Part shown: one piece after another, positions 54,036-62,766 of the stretch
Layout of the letters: each line of letters opens with the position of its first letter
How positions within the stretch are numbered: position 1 is the stretch's first letter
NCBI GenBank assembly: GCA_937980205.1
Contig: CALJKW010000079.1
Coordinates: 248,001 to 312,000, forward strand
Reading direction: 5' to 3'
Length of the DNA stretch: 64,000 bases
From: an uncultured Myxococcales bacterium
GTDB lineage: Bacteria > Myxococcota > Myxococcia > Myxococcales > Myxococcaceae
Translations under genes and position numbers: made by a program
The notes under the pieces: model-generated
Databases searched by the model: none
Told to the model about the DNA's origin: nothing
The model's input: the letters and a program-made list of their open reading frames with translations, nothing else

Positions 54036-54639
54036 GCTCGCGCTCGCGCTGACGCTGGCCGGTTGTGCGACGACGCGGTCCGTGAACGCCGAGCCCGAGC
54101 TGATCGTCGAGGCGCGCCCGCGCTACGAGGACATCGGCGTCACCGGCCCGGTCGCGATGCGCGTCGGCATCGATCCCGCTGGGCGCGTGAGCGACGTGCG
54201 CGTGTTGACCAGCCCCGGCTCCGGCCTCGGCGGCCTCGCGCGAGAGGCGATGAAGGACTTCCTCTTCCGCCCCGCCCTCGTCGCCGGCCGGCCGATCTCG
54301 TCGCGGATGACGTACCGCATCACGTTCTGCTCGTACGACTGCGGCGACCCGCCGCCGCAGCCGGACGCGCTGAGTCACTCCGACGTCGTGGCGACCATCG
54401 AGCCCAGGCTGCCGGCGATCGACGCATGCATCGCGGCGCAGGTGCCGCCGATTCCGCACGGCATCATGACGCTCGTCTGGTTCGTGAGGGCGGACGGCGC
54501 GGTGCACGGCGTCAGCGTCGAGGGCGCGAGCCTGGCGCCGGTGCTGGCGCAGTGCCTGGCCGCGGAAGCGAAGACCTGGCGGTTCCGCGCGCACGAGCTG
54601 GAAGACACGGAGCCGCTGAGCTTCCCGATCGTCTTCTGA
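54028..54639 (+). CDS. Lipoprotein with TonB C-terminal-like domains
   Basis: 203 residues. Short signal with lipobox LTLAGC, Ala at position two. Two copies of a TonB-C-like unit: RYEDIGVTGPVAMRVGIDPAGRVSDVRVLTS...LREA..FLFRPAL and ...LPPIPHGIMTLVWFVRADGAVHGVSVEGAS...AEAKTWRFRAH; both contain the V-x-x-x-G-x-V-x-x-V pattern. No N-terminal TM for ExbBD contact, so not a true TonB. Overlaps the upstream activator by eight bases. The last residues SFPIVF are a strand. Confidence 0.8.
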   Translation: MRELALALTLAGCATTRSVNAEPELIVEARPRYEDIGVTGPVAMRVGIDPAGRVSDVRVLTSPGSGLGGLAREAMKDFLFRPALVAGRPISSRMTYRITFCSYDCGDPPPQPDALSHSDVVATIEPRLPAIDACIAAQVPPIPHGIMTLVWFVRADGAVHGVSVEGASLAPVLAQCLAAEAKTWRFRAHELEDTEPLSFPIVF

Positions 54640-54689
54640 TCGTCGAACGCGAACCCGAACCCGAACCCGGTAGTTCGCGTGAGTGCGCC

Positions 54690-57600
54690 TCAAGCCCCGA
54701 GCCGCCTCCCGCGCAACGTCAAATACCTCTCCGACGCGGCGAACCGCACCACCTCGAGCAGCTCGGACTCGAGCGCCTTCTTCGCGCGCAGCGCCGCGAG
54801 CGCGGGAGCGATACCGCCGCAGACGACGAGGCCGGCGCGGTTCGCCGAGTGGCGGGCGCCTTCCTGCAGCTTCTGCACCTCGAGCTTGCGGACGTTGCGC
54901 TCGTACAGCTCCTTGACGCGATCGAACAGCCGCTGCGGAATCGCGTCGCGCACGATGCGGGCCTCGACGTTGACGCCGCGGCCCTGCAGCGCCTGCCCGA
55001 GCACCTGCAGCCCGTGGGCGAGCTGCTCCTTCCGCAAGGACCGCAGCGCGAGCAGGTCGGGGTTCTGCGTGAACAGCGCGCGCGCGGCGAAGAAGCGCAG
55101 CTCGGCGTCGGGCAGCTCTTTCCGCACGGCGAGCCGGCCGACGAGCATCTTCGGCTCGGTGGTGTGAATCAGCGAGAACGGCGGGCCGTTGTCCTCGGAG
55201 ATGAACACGTCGGGCGCGCGCAGCCCGAGAATCCGCACCGCCGACAGCAGCGCGTCCGCTGCGGCCTTGGCGCCCTTCCCCGAGTCGAGCCGCAGCTCCT
55301 GGCGAGGCATCGAGCGCGCGGGATAGAGGCGGCACAGCGCGACGCCGGTCATGCCGAGCAGCTCGCCGGGCTCACCGCGCAGCGCGGGGTGCTTGAGGCC
55401 CGCGCGATCGGTGGCCGACAGAATGAGCTTGGGCGCCCGCGGCGCGGCGTTGGGGTCCCCCTCGAGCGCGAGGCCGATCTCGAGCATCAGGCTCGAGCGC
55501 GTGGGGTCTCCCGCATGATCGAAGTGCTCGGCGAGCAGCTTGTAGCCGTCGGGGTCGAGCGGGTTGGCGCGGACGCGCTCGAAGATGGCCCTCCGCTCTT
55601 CGGTGAGCGCCTTCGACGGCGACATCACCATCGACGGCGGAATCGTCATCAGCGGGTCGCCGAGCTCGAGCGGCACCTCGGCGGTCTTCCGCGGCGGCGA
55701 CGGCGACGGGCCGGCCGACGCAGCGCGCTGGTACGAGGCCGGCAGCGGCGGCGCCTCGATCTCTCCCGGCGGAGCGACCCACTCGGCGGACGGCAGCTCG
55801 ATGTCGCTCGTGCCGATCTCGACGACGTCGTCCATGCCGCTCATCGCCTCTTCGACCGACACGTCGTCGTGCGTCTCGTCTTCGCCGCGCTTGGAGGTCG
55901 AGCCCTCCCAGTCGTCGTCCTCGTCCTCTTCCTCCGCGCTCATCCGCGATGGGCGGGCGCCCACGGTGGGCAGGGGTCGCGCCGCGAGCGGGAGCTCGAC
56001 GTCGGGCTTGGGGATCGCGTCGAACGGGCTCGGAGGCCGCCCCGTCTGCCGCTCGCGCTCGCGCAGCTTCGGCACCTCGAGCTTCCCGCCCAGCGGGCCC
56101 TCGGGCATCTCGGTCGCGAGCTCGCGCCTGAGCTTGTCGGCGCGCGCCTCGTACGCGCTCGCCTTCGCCTCGTCTTTGAGCTTCTCGCGCACGACGCGAG
56201 ACAGCCGCATCCACAACCTCATGCGCTCGACGCCGCTCTCGGTCGCGGTGGCGCCGTGCTCGAGCGCCCAGACCGCCTCGCCCGGCAGCCCCATCGCGAG
56301 GAACCGATCGGACAGCGCGAGCCACGCGTCGCGGTTGCCGGGCTCGAAGCGCACCGCCTGCTTGAGGGCCTCGAGCGACTCGTCGCGCCGGCCCGCGCGC
56401 TCGAGCAGCGACACGAGCTCGAGGTGCGCCTTGCGCGCGCGGTTGCCGCGCGGCTCTCGCTGCAGCAGCGCGCGCAGCACCGTCTCGAGCTGAACGTCGT
56501 CCCCCGCGGCGCGGCAGAGGTCCGCGAGCCGCACGAGCGCCTCTTCGTCTTCCGGCAGCTCCGAGAGCACCTCGCCCCACGCCTCGCGCGCGAGCTTCGT
56601 GTCCGCGGGAGCAGCGTCGGCGAGCCGCGCCAGCCGGCGGTACAGCTCGGCGCGACCGGGCTTCCGCTTCGGCACGGCCTTGAGCGCCGCGACCAGCACG
56701 GCGAGCGCCTCGCGCTTCGCCTCCGGTGTCGCGAGCTCGGCCAGCCCCGCCGCCGCCGCCGGGTGCAGCGGAGCCAGCTGCAGCGCCTCGCCGAAGTCCC
56801 GCTTCGCGGAGTCGAGCTCCTTGCGCGCCAGCGCGTCGTCCGCGCGCAGCACGAGCGCGTCGGCGCGCAGCTTCGGGTCCACGGTGCGCTGAACGCTCTC
56901 GTCGAGCGCGGCGCGCACGGCCTTGGGATCTCTCTGCAGGTTCAACAGGCGCACCTGCTCGGCGACGGCGTGCCCGTCACCGAGCGCGACCATCTCGCCG
57001 TAGACCTTCGCCGCTCCAGCGGTGTCGTCGAGCTCGCTCTCGAGCAGCTCGGCCAGCTTGCCGAGCTCGTCGATCTTCGCCTGCTGGCTCGGCGCCTCTT
57101 GCGCGTTCTTCCGGTACAGCTGCGCGAGCTCGCGCCACGCGCCGCGCGCGACGTAGTGCGCCTCGAGCTTCTTGAGCGCCTGCGGCTCGGGGGCTTCCTG
57201 CACCGCCGCCGCGAGCACGGCCGCGACCTCGGGCTTCGCCTGCGACTTCACCGCCTCGGCGACGGCGATGAGCTCGATCTGCGTCGAGTGCCGCCGCTCG
57301 GGCGCCTTCGGCGCAGAGGCGGACGCGGCCGCGGTCAGGCTCGGCTTGGGGCCACGAAGGCCGAGCTCCTGCACGAGGGCCTCGACGCGATCGGCGCGGC
57401 CCACGGCGTCTCCCGCGTCGAGCGCGAGATCGATCGCCTCGTCGATGACGTTCTTCGGCGCCTGCGACTGGTGCAGCGCGCGCAGCCACAACAGCCGCAG
57501 CAGGAACGCGCTCTCGAGATCTTCGGCCTGCGCGGCGTACTGGGCCGCCTGGCCGTACCGCAGCGCAGCGCGGGACGGGTCGTTCAGCCGCTCGCCCCAG

Positions 57601-58178
57601 AGCCGGGCGCGGCGCAGCGCGGTGCGCGAGGCCGAGCGCAGCTTGCCGCGGCGGTGGTTCTCGCGCGTCTCACGCTCGAGCGAGGCGTCGAGCTCGTCCC
57701 ACCGCTCCTCGCGCTCGAGCAGCGCGTTCAGCACGAAGCGGGCGCGGCGGTCTCCCGGCTGCTCGGCGAGCAGCACCACGAGCCGCTCGCGGGCGGCCTC
57801 GAGCTCGTTCGCGCGCCGGTGCAGGCGGGCCAGCGCGCGCAGAATGCCGCCGCGCTCGTCTTCGTCGGCGTCGGTCACGGCATCCGCGATGATCGTCACC
57901 GCCGGAGCCGTCATGTTCGCGAGCAGCGCGACCCGCGCGAGCGACGAGGCGAGCCGGGCGGTCAGCGGCCCCTCGCGCGTGGCCCGCACCAGCTCGGTGA
58001 ACGCGCGCGAGGCCGAGCCCTCGCGCAACAGCCGCGTGGCGATCGACAGGTGCATGTCGACCATGAGGCGCGTCTCGTCCGAGAGCCCGCCCTCCGGCAG
58101 CTGCATCGAGACGGTTTCCTGGGGGCCCTCGACGACGGCAGCAAGCTCCGTCTCGGTTTCCTGTCGCTCGCCGGGCAT
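54690..58178 (-). CDS. Large TPR-like repeat protein, 1162 residues
   Basis: No signal peptide; cytoplasmic. Residues 40-680 are helical hairpins with TPR/HAT-like consensus (AKVYGEMVALGDGHAVAEQVR, ALKQAVRFEPGNRDAWLALSDRFLAMG). Residues about 690-860 are disordered, acidic and Pro-rich (EEEDEDDDWEG, SPPRK). The last 300 residues are another helical domain. Scaffold-like; partners unknown. Its start is 23 bases from the divergent glycosyltransferase gene. A GAACCC hexamer repeat lies between its stop and the TonB-like gene. Confidence 0.9.
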   Translation of the reverse strand: MPGERQETETELAAVVEGPQETVSMQLPEGGLSDETRLMVDMHLSIATRLLREGSASRAFTELVRATREGPLTARLASSLARVALLANMTAPAVTIIADAVTDADEDERGGILRALARLHRRANELEAARERLVVLLAEQPGDRRARFVLNALLEREERWDELDASLERETRENHRRGKLRSASRTALRRARLWGERLNDPSRAALRYGQAAQYAAQAEDLESAFLLRLLWLRALHQSQAPKNVIDEAIDLALDAGDAVGRADRVEALVQELGLRGPKPSLTAAASASAPKAPERRHSTQIELIAVAEAVKSQAKPEVAAVLAAAVQEAPEPQALKKLEAHYVARGAWRELAQLYRKNAQEAPSQQAKIDELGKLAELLESELDDTAGAAKVYGEMVALGDGHAVAEQVRLLNLQRDPKAVRAALDESVQRTVDPKLRADALVLRADDALARKELDSAKRDFGEALQLAPLHPAAAAGLAELATPEAKREALAVLVAALKAVPKRKPGRAELYRRLARLADAAPADTKLAREAWGEVLSELPEDEEALVRLADLCRAAGDDVQLETVLRALLQREPRGNRARKAHLELVSLLERAGRRDESLEALKQAVRFEPGNRDAWLALSDRFLAMGLPGEAVWALEHGATATESGVERMRLWMRLSRVVREKLKDEAKASAYEARADKLRRELATEMPEGPLGGKLEVPKLRERERQTGRPPSPFDAIPKPDVELPLAARPLPTVGARPSRMSAEEEDEDDDWEGSTSKRGEDETHDDVSVEEAMSGMDDVVEIGTSDIELPSAEWVAPPGEIEAPPLPASYQRAASAGPSPSPPRKTAEVPLELGDPLMTIPPSMVMSPSKALTEERRAIFERVRANPLDPDGYKLLAEHFDHAGDPTRSSLMLEIGLALEGDPNAAPRAPKLILSATDRAGLKHPALRGEPGELLGMTGVALCRLYPARSMPRQELRLDSGKGAKAAADALLSAVRILGLRAPDVFISEDNGPPFSLIHTTEPKMLVGRLAVRKELPDAELRFFAARALFTQNPDLLALRSLRKEQLAHGLQVLGQALQGRGVNVEARIVRDAIPQRLFDRVKELYERNVRKLEVQKLQEGARHSANRAGLVVCGGIAPALAALRAKKALESELLEVVRFAASERYLTLRGRRLGA

Positions 58179-58201
58179 GAATCGGGCGCTACTCTACGGC
58201 C

Positions 58202-59197
58202 GTGGCGGCGGCCCCTACCATCTCCGTTTTGCTGCCGGCCCGCGATGCGGCGGCGACGGTCGAGACCGCCGCGCGGTGCATCCTCACCCAGACGTACACG
58301 GACCTCGAGCTCATCGCGATCGACGACGGCTCTCGCGACGACACCGGGGCGAAGCTGCGCGGACTCGGCGACGGCCGCGTTCGCGTGCTCGAGGGCGGAG
58401 GGCGGGGACTCGTGCATGCCCTGAACATCGGCCTCGCCGCCGCGCGCGGCCGGCTCATCGCGCGCATGGACGCCGACGACGAGTGCGCACCGCAGCGGCT
58501 CGAAGTCTCGCTCGCCGCGCTCGAGCGAGAAGGCCTCGACGGCGTCGGCACCCAGGTCGAGATCTTCCGCGACGACCGGCCGGTGAGCCCGAACCTCGCC
58601 GCGTATGGCGCGTGGCTGAGCTCGCTGACGAGCCCCGAGCTGTTGTTCCGCGACCGCTTCGTCGAGAGCCCGCTGTGCCATGGCAGCGTCCTGCTTCGTC
58701 GCGAGGCCCTCGACGCGATCGGCGGGTGGAGCGACGGAGACTTCCCCGAAGACTGGGAGCTCTGGCTCCGCCTGCTCGAGTCCGGCCGCCGGCTCTCGTG
58801 TGTGCCGCAGGTGCTCTACCGCTGGAGAGACCACGACCGGCGCCTCACCCGCACCGACGCGCGCTACGCGCTCGATCGCCACGCGCGCTTGAAGGCCCGC
58901 TTCCTCGCGGCGCGACACCGCCGCGTCATCATCGCCGGCGCAGGCCGCACCGGCCTCGAGCTGTCGCGGCTGCTGCGCGGGCGCGGCGTGGAGCTCGAGC
59001 GCTTCATCGACGTGAACCCGAAGAAGGTGGGCACGCGCCTCGAGGGCATCGCCGTCGTCGGGCCGGACGACGTCGGGCCGCCGCGCGGCACGCACCTCAT
59101 CGCCGCCGCCGGCTCGAAGGGCGCGCGCGCGGAGATCCGCCGGCACCTCGCCACGCTCGGGTGGATCGAAGGGGACCACTTCACGTGCGCGGCCTAG
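58202..59197 (+). CDS. GT2 glycosyltransferase fused to a Rossmann-like domain
   Basis: 331 residues from GTG 58202. Residues 5-230 are a GT-A family 2 domain: ISVLLPARDAA, IAIDDGS, ARMDADDE (metal DxD), and GGWSDGDFPEDWELWLRL with the ED motif. Residues 240-330 read VIIAGAGRTGLELSRLLRGRG...FIDVNPKKVGTRLEGIAVVGPDD, a nucleotide-binding domain like the sugar-O-acyltransferase/PglD N-terminal region. The fusion is unusual; the second part might alter the transferred sugar. No TM. Neighbour GNAT gene begins 14 bases after. Confidence 0.9.
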   Translation: MAAAPTISVLLPARDAAATVETAARCILTQTYTDLELIAIDDGSRDDTGAKLRGLGDGRVRVLEGGGRGLVHALNIGLAAARGRLIARMDADDECAPQRLEVSLAALEREGLDGVGTQVEIFRDDRPVSPNLAAYGAWLSSLTSPELLFRDRFVESPLCHGSVLLRREALDAIGGWSDGDFPEDWELWLRLLESGRRLSCVPQVLYRWRDHDRRLTRTDARYALDRHARLKARFLAARHRRVIIAGAGRTGLELSRLLRGRGVELERFIDVNPKKVGTRLEGIAVVGPDDVGPPRGTHLIAAAGSKGARAEIRRHLATLGWIEGDHFTCAA

Positions 59198-59210
59198 AGT
59201 GGGCGCGCAC

Positions 59211-59720
59211 ATGAAGGCGCCGCTCGAGCTCGAGACCGAACGACTGAGGCTGCGACAGCTGCGCGAGACGGATCTCAACGCGCACACCGAGATGATGGCC
59301 GACCCCGAGGTGATGCGGTTCCTCGGCGGAGCCCCGATGGATCGCGTGCAGTCGTGGCGCACGATGGCCGGCATCCTCGGCCACTGGACGCTGCGGGGCT
59401 TCGGCTTCTGGGCGATGGAAGAGAAAGCGACCGGCGTCTTCGTCGGCCGCGGAGGCCTCTGGTTCCCCGAGGGCTGGCCGATGCTCGAGGTCGGCTGGAC
59501 GCTCGCGCGCCCCCACTGGGGCAAGGGCTACGCGACCGAGCTCGGGCGCGCCGCGCTCGAGGTGGCGTGGGGCCAGGGCGCGACCGAGGTGTGCAGCCTC
59601 ATCATGGCGGACAACCGCCGCTCGATCGCCGTGGCCGAGCGCCTGGGCGAGAAGCTCGTCGGGCCGGTGCGCGTCACGACGTTCGACTGCCTGCTGTACT
59701 CGATCAACCGGCCCGCTTGA
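59211..59720 (+). CDS. GNAT acetyltransferase (RimJ/RimL-like)
   Basis: 169 residues from ATG 59211 (GTG 59199 is possible). LELETERLRLRQLRETDLNAHTEMMADPEVMRFLGG is the RimJ/RimL opening, and LARPHWGKGYATELGRAALEVAW holds the acetyl-CoA binding loop. It probably acetylates an amine on a protein, antibiotic or sugar; the target is unknown. It follows the glycosyltransferase fusion closely, so a role on an amino sugar is possible. Its end overlaps the convergent rluA-like gene. Confidence 0.92.
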   Translation: MKAPLELETERLRLRQLRETDLNAHTEMMADPEVMRFLGGAPMDRVQSWRTMAGILGHWTLRGFGFWAMEEKATGVFVGRGGLWFPEGWPMLEVGWTLARPHWGKGYATELGRAALEVAWGQGATEVCSLIMADNRRSIAVAERLGEKLVGPVRVTTFDCLLYSINRPA

Positions 59721-60552
59721 GGAACGACGTCATGTCGTCGGGCACCGGCGCCTCGAGCTCGAGCTCTCCGAGCTTGAGGCGCTGCGCGTGCAGCAGGCAC
59801 CTCGGCGCGGAGGGGTCTCCGCCGTAGAGGCGGTCGCCGGCGATGGGCGCTCCGAGCGCGGTGAGGTGCGCGCGCAGCTGGTGCGTGCGGCCGGTCTCGG
59901 GCATCAGCGCGACGAGCGTCACGGCGCCCTGCTCGACGAGCTCGAAGCGCGTGAACGCGTCGATGCCGTTCGCCTTGCGCGTCGCCCGCCAGCGGCCAGG
60001 CCGCGAGGGATCGCGCGAGAGCGGCAGATCGATCTCTCCCCGCTCCGGCAGCACGCCCGACGCGACGACGGCGAGGTAGCGCTTCTTCGCCTTCCCTTCG
60101 CGGAACAGCGCGGCGAGCTCGGACGTCGCCTCTCTCGTCTTGCCGAACACGGTCACGCCCGACGTCTCGCGATCGAGCCGGTGCACGAGGCCGGCCTCGC
60201 GGCCGAGGCGCTTCGAGACGAGCTCGAGCAGGTTCTCTCCGCCCGAGGGCCCGGGCTGGGCGAGCACGCCGGCCGGCTTGTCGACGGCGATGAGCCGAGC
60301 GTCCTCGTGCAGCACGACGAGCGAGCGCGCGCCGGCGGCCGGCGCCGCAGCGCGACCCGACTCTTCGAGCACCGCGATGATGGGGTCTCCCTGCGAGACG
60401 GGCGTCGAGGCGTCACGGCAGCGGCGGCCGGCGAGATACACGGCGCCGGCAGACACGAGGCCGTTCGCGTCCGCAGAAGACATACCTAACGCCGAGGCGA
60501 CGGCTTCGCCGATCGTTCCGCGCTTCGCCGCGATGAAGGTACGCCGCTTCAT
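59704..60552 (-). CDS. RluA-family pseudouridine synthase
   Basis: 282 residues from ATG 60552. Catalytic motif HRLDRETSG with D127, LVALMPETGRTHQLRAHL, and an N-terminal S4-like segment (GTIGEAVASALGMSSADANGLVSAGAVYLAGRR). It modifies rRNA or tRNA uridines; paralogue (RluC, RluD, TruC) cannot be fixed by eye. Convergent with the GNAT gene and divergent from the 60617 gene with 64 bases between. Full length. Confidence 0.93.
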   Translation of the reverse strand: MKRRTFIAAKRGTIGEAVASALGMSSADANGLVSAGAVYLAGRRCRDASTPVSQGDPIIAVLEESGRAAAPAAGARSLVVLHEDARLIAVDKPAGVLAQPGPSGGENLLELVSKRLGREAGLVHRLDRETSGVTVFGKTREATSELAALFREGKAKKRYLAVVASGVLPERGEIDLPLSRDPSRPGRWRATRKANGIDAFTRFELVEQGAVTLVALMPETGRTHQLRAHLTALGAPIAGDRLYGGDPSAPRCLLHAQRLKLGELELEAPVPDDMTSFLKRAG

Positions 60553-60616
60553 TCCGTCAAGATCCTGTGTAGGTGTTGACGAGCGCGCACGCATCGGCGC
60601 TCATAGAGCGTAAGGC

Positions 60617-62119
60617 ATGGAGATATCCATCAACGCCCTCGTCGAGCAGGTCGACGAATTTCTCTACGAGCGGGGCGCGCTGCTGTTCCGCTTCCAGGCG
60701 GGGCTTGCCCACGAGCTGCCGCTGTCGAAGGTGCACCAGCGGTTCTCCGAGCTGTCGCGCATCGAGAGCTTCCAGCGCGTGCGCGAGCTGCTCGCGAGCC
60801 CGCGCATCGACGGCCAGAAGAAGGTGGGCCTCAAGCTCCTGCTGAACTTCCTCGGCGACAACCTCGAGGACGTGCGCACCGCGCCGGCGCACGAGATCAT
60901 CGCGCAGCTGCTCGCGACGGCCCCGGTGAGCACCGGGCACGTCGACACGGTTCCGCTCGCCGAGGCGCTGGCCCGGCTGCCCGACGAGCCGCACCGCGAC
61001 CGCCGCGAGCTGCTCGAGCGCGAGGCCAGCCAGCTTCTGTGGGACCGCCGCGGCGCCTGGGCCCGCCGCGTCGAGGCCGCGATGGAGCTGGCCGAGGAGC
61101 TCAAAGCCCTCAGCTACATCGCCCTGCGCGAAGAGCTCACCGGCGTGCAGCTGCAGCCGCTGGTCGAAGCCGCCGAGCGCACGCTCGCGATCACCGCCGA
61201 CGCGTGGAGAGATCTGCTCTCGTACGCGCTCAAGCGGCTCGACCCCACCATCCTCGATCGCGCCCAGTTCCACGACGCGAAGCGCGCGGCGCAGGCCCCG
61301 TGGATGCTCGAGCTCTTCCGGAAAGACGATCTGTTCCCCGCGGTCACACGCTGGCTCTCGGAGCTCGGGCTCGATCCGAACGCCGAGGGGCGCCTGTCGT
61401 TCGACGCGGAAGATCGGCCCGGCAAGCGCACCGGCGCGTTCGTCGCCGAGCTGCGCGTGCCCGACGAGCTGCGGCTCGTGGCGCTGCCGCGGAACGGCTT
61501 CGAGGGCTACGCCGAGGTGCTGCGCGCGTTCGGGCGTGGGCTGCACCACGCGAACGCGGCGCGAACGACTCCGCTGCTCGAGCGTCGGCTCGGAGACCAG
61601 GCGGTGCCGCGCGCGATCGCCGCGCTCTTCGAGAACGTGATGCTCGACGAGCAGTGGCACCGCAGGTACCTGCGGGTGCCGCAGGCGCAGGCGCGCGAGG
61701 CGGCGCGGCTGTTCGCGTTCCGCCAGGCGATGCGCTTCCGCCGCAAGTGCGCGCTGTTGCCGTACGCGCTCGAGCTCTACACGCGCGGCCCGGGGGACGC
61801 GATGGCCGACGAGTACCGCCAGCGCATGCAGGCGACGCTCGGCGTGCAGGTGCCGCGCGAGCGCTTCCTCTACGACGTGCGGCCGATGCTGTTGATGGTG
61901 TCGGTGCTGCGCGGCTGGGCGCTCGAGTCGGTGCTGCTGGATCGCCTGCGCGAGCGGTTCAACGAAGACTTCTGGAGAAACCCGGCGACGGGCCGGTGGC
62001 TCAAAGAGCTCTCTCAACGGGGCCAGCGCGACGACGCCTCGGAGATTGCGCGCCAGCTCGGAGCCAAGCTCGAGCTCGAAGCCGCAGGCGCCCGACTCGT
62101 CAAAGTCATGGGCGCCTGA
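60617..62119 (+). CDS. M3-peptidase-like protein lacking the zinc motif
   Basis: 500 residues, no signal peptide. The region Y298-N313 reads AEVLRAFGRGLHHAN, aligned with the M3 motif HEFGHALHHA but with HE and the second His replaced (R303-A304 and R307). Downstream, PRAIAALFENVMLDEQW resembles the zinc-ligand Glu helix of M3 (E339). The rest is all helical, as in thimet oligopeptidases. So this is likely a catalytically dead relative with a binding role. The first 100 residues look like an N-terminal regulatory region. A palindrome follows its stop. Confidence 0.75.
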   Translation: MEISINALVEQVDEFLYERGALLFRFQAGLAHELPLSKVHQRFSELSRIESFQRVRELLASPRIDGQKKVGLKLLLNFLGDNLEDVRTAPAHEIIAQLLATAPVSTGHVDTVPLAEALARLPDEPHRDRRELLEREASQLLWDRRGAWARRVEAAMELAEELKALSYIALREELTGVQLQPLVEAAERTLAITADAWRDLLSYALKRLDPTILDRAQFHDAKRAAQAPWMLELFRKDDLFPAVTRWLSELGLDPNAEGRLSFDAEDRPGKRTGAFVAELRVPDELRLVALPRNGFEGYAEVLRAFGRGLHHANAARTTPLLERRLGDQAVPRAIAALFENVMLDEQWHRRYLRVPQAQAREAARLFAFRQAMRFRRKCALLPYALELYTRGPGDAMADEYRQRMQATLGVQVPRERFLYDVRPMLLMVSVLRGWALESVLLDRLRERFNEDFWRNPATGRWLKELSQRGQRDDASEIARQLGAKLELEAAGARLVKVMGA

Positions 62120-62125
62120 AAAAAG

Positions 62126-62181
62126 GGGGACAGGCATCTTTTTTGGCGGATGAACGTCCGCGAAAAAAGATGCCTGTCCCC
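62126..62181. repeat. Perfect 19-bp inverted repeat (REP-like) between convergent genes
   Basis: GGGGACAGGCATCTTTTTT at 62126-62144 is exactly repeated in reverse at 62163-62181. The 18-base loop itself pairs (GCGGA with TCCGC), giving a stem of about 24 bp. The AAAAAAGATGCCTGTCCCC arm is of the class found around RAYT-type mobile repeats in environmental bacteria. It can also terminate both genes: each strand reads T6 within the arm. Confidence 0.85.
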
Positions 62182-62189
62182 GTTTTGGG

Positions 62190-62495
62190 CTACTTCTTTT
62201 TGCGCAGCGCGCGGACGATCTTGTCCTTGTTCGCGTTGCGCGACAGCGCCTGCAGCGGAGCCGGGGGCGGCGTGTTGCGCGCCTTCATCGCGCGCATGAG
62301 CTGCATCTCGATGAGCAACAGCTCGTCGGCGAGCTCGGCGTTGTCGCCGGCAGCGCGCGCGAGCGGAGCGTTCAGCTCCACCTTCGCGCCGTGCCGCATG
62401 CGCAGCGCCTTCTCTTCTTCGGACGTGACGGTCTTCACTTTGCCCAACGCCACCGAGACCTCTGCTGCCGTCACCACCGCCGTCTTGCGCTCCAT
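62190..62495 (-). CDS. Small conserved basic protein, unknown function
   Basis: 101 residues, basic, without signal peptide (MERKTAVVTAAEVSVALGKV). A helical core of ELADELLLIEMQLMRAMKARN and a Lys/Arg tail (DKIVRALRKKK) suggest nucleic-acid or protein binding. The Shine-Dalgarno GAGGAGGAA is excellent, and a plausible promoter lies 80 bases upstream, so the gene is real although short. I do not recognise the family. Confidence 0.75.
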   Translation of the reverse strand: MERKTAVVTAAEVSVALGKVKTVTSEEEKALRMRHGAKVELNAPLARAAGDNAELADELLLIEMQLMRAMKARNTPPPAPLQALSRNANKDKIVRALRKKK

Positions 62496-62573
62496 TTTCT
62501 TCCTCCTCTACAGGCCTGTGTTGGACCTGAACAGCCGGCCATGTCGGACGCGGCCAAGCCGCATCTGTTGGGC

Positions 62574-62601
62574 ATTGTAGAGATCGAGCACCCCCCCGCA
62601 A
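62574..62601 (-). promoter_or_regulatory. Sigma-70-like promoter for the small basic protein
   Basis: Minus strand TTGCGG (62601-62596), 16-base spacer, TACAAT (62579-62574). The -10 matches TATAAT at five of six. A leader of about 70 bases follows. The rest of the 271-base gap (62496-62766) shows only a small CTGACCGG/CCGGTTCAG hairpin at 62667-62687. Confidence 0.45.
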
Positions 62602-62766
62602 ATTTTCGTCCAACCCCCAGAAAAAGCCTCGAAGTACCGGGCATGTAGCAACACGTAGTTGCTGATCTGACCGGATCACCGGTTCAGGTATTGGGCGGAA
62701 ACGCTGGGGGCCGGATCCGCATCGAGGGAAAGACCGTAGTCCGGGGGGCGGGAGGGGCCCAGAAAA

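Noticed and set aside
54645..54670. Short CGAACC hexamer tandem repeat (about four copies)
   Set aside because: Too short and outside coding sequence; no phase-variation context beyond a gap between convergent genes.
54063..58424. A 1453-codon plus-strand open frame over the TPR gene
   Set aside because: Same reason: Arg/Leu/His-rich noise opposite a coherent TPR-like protein.
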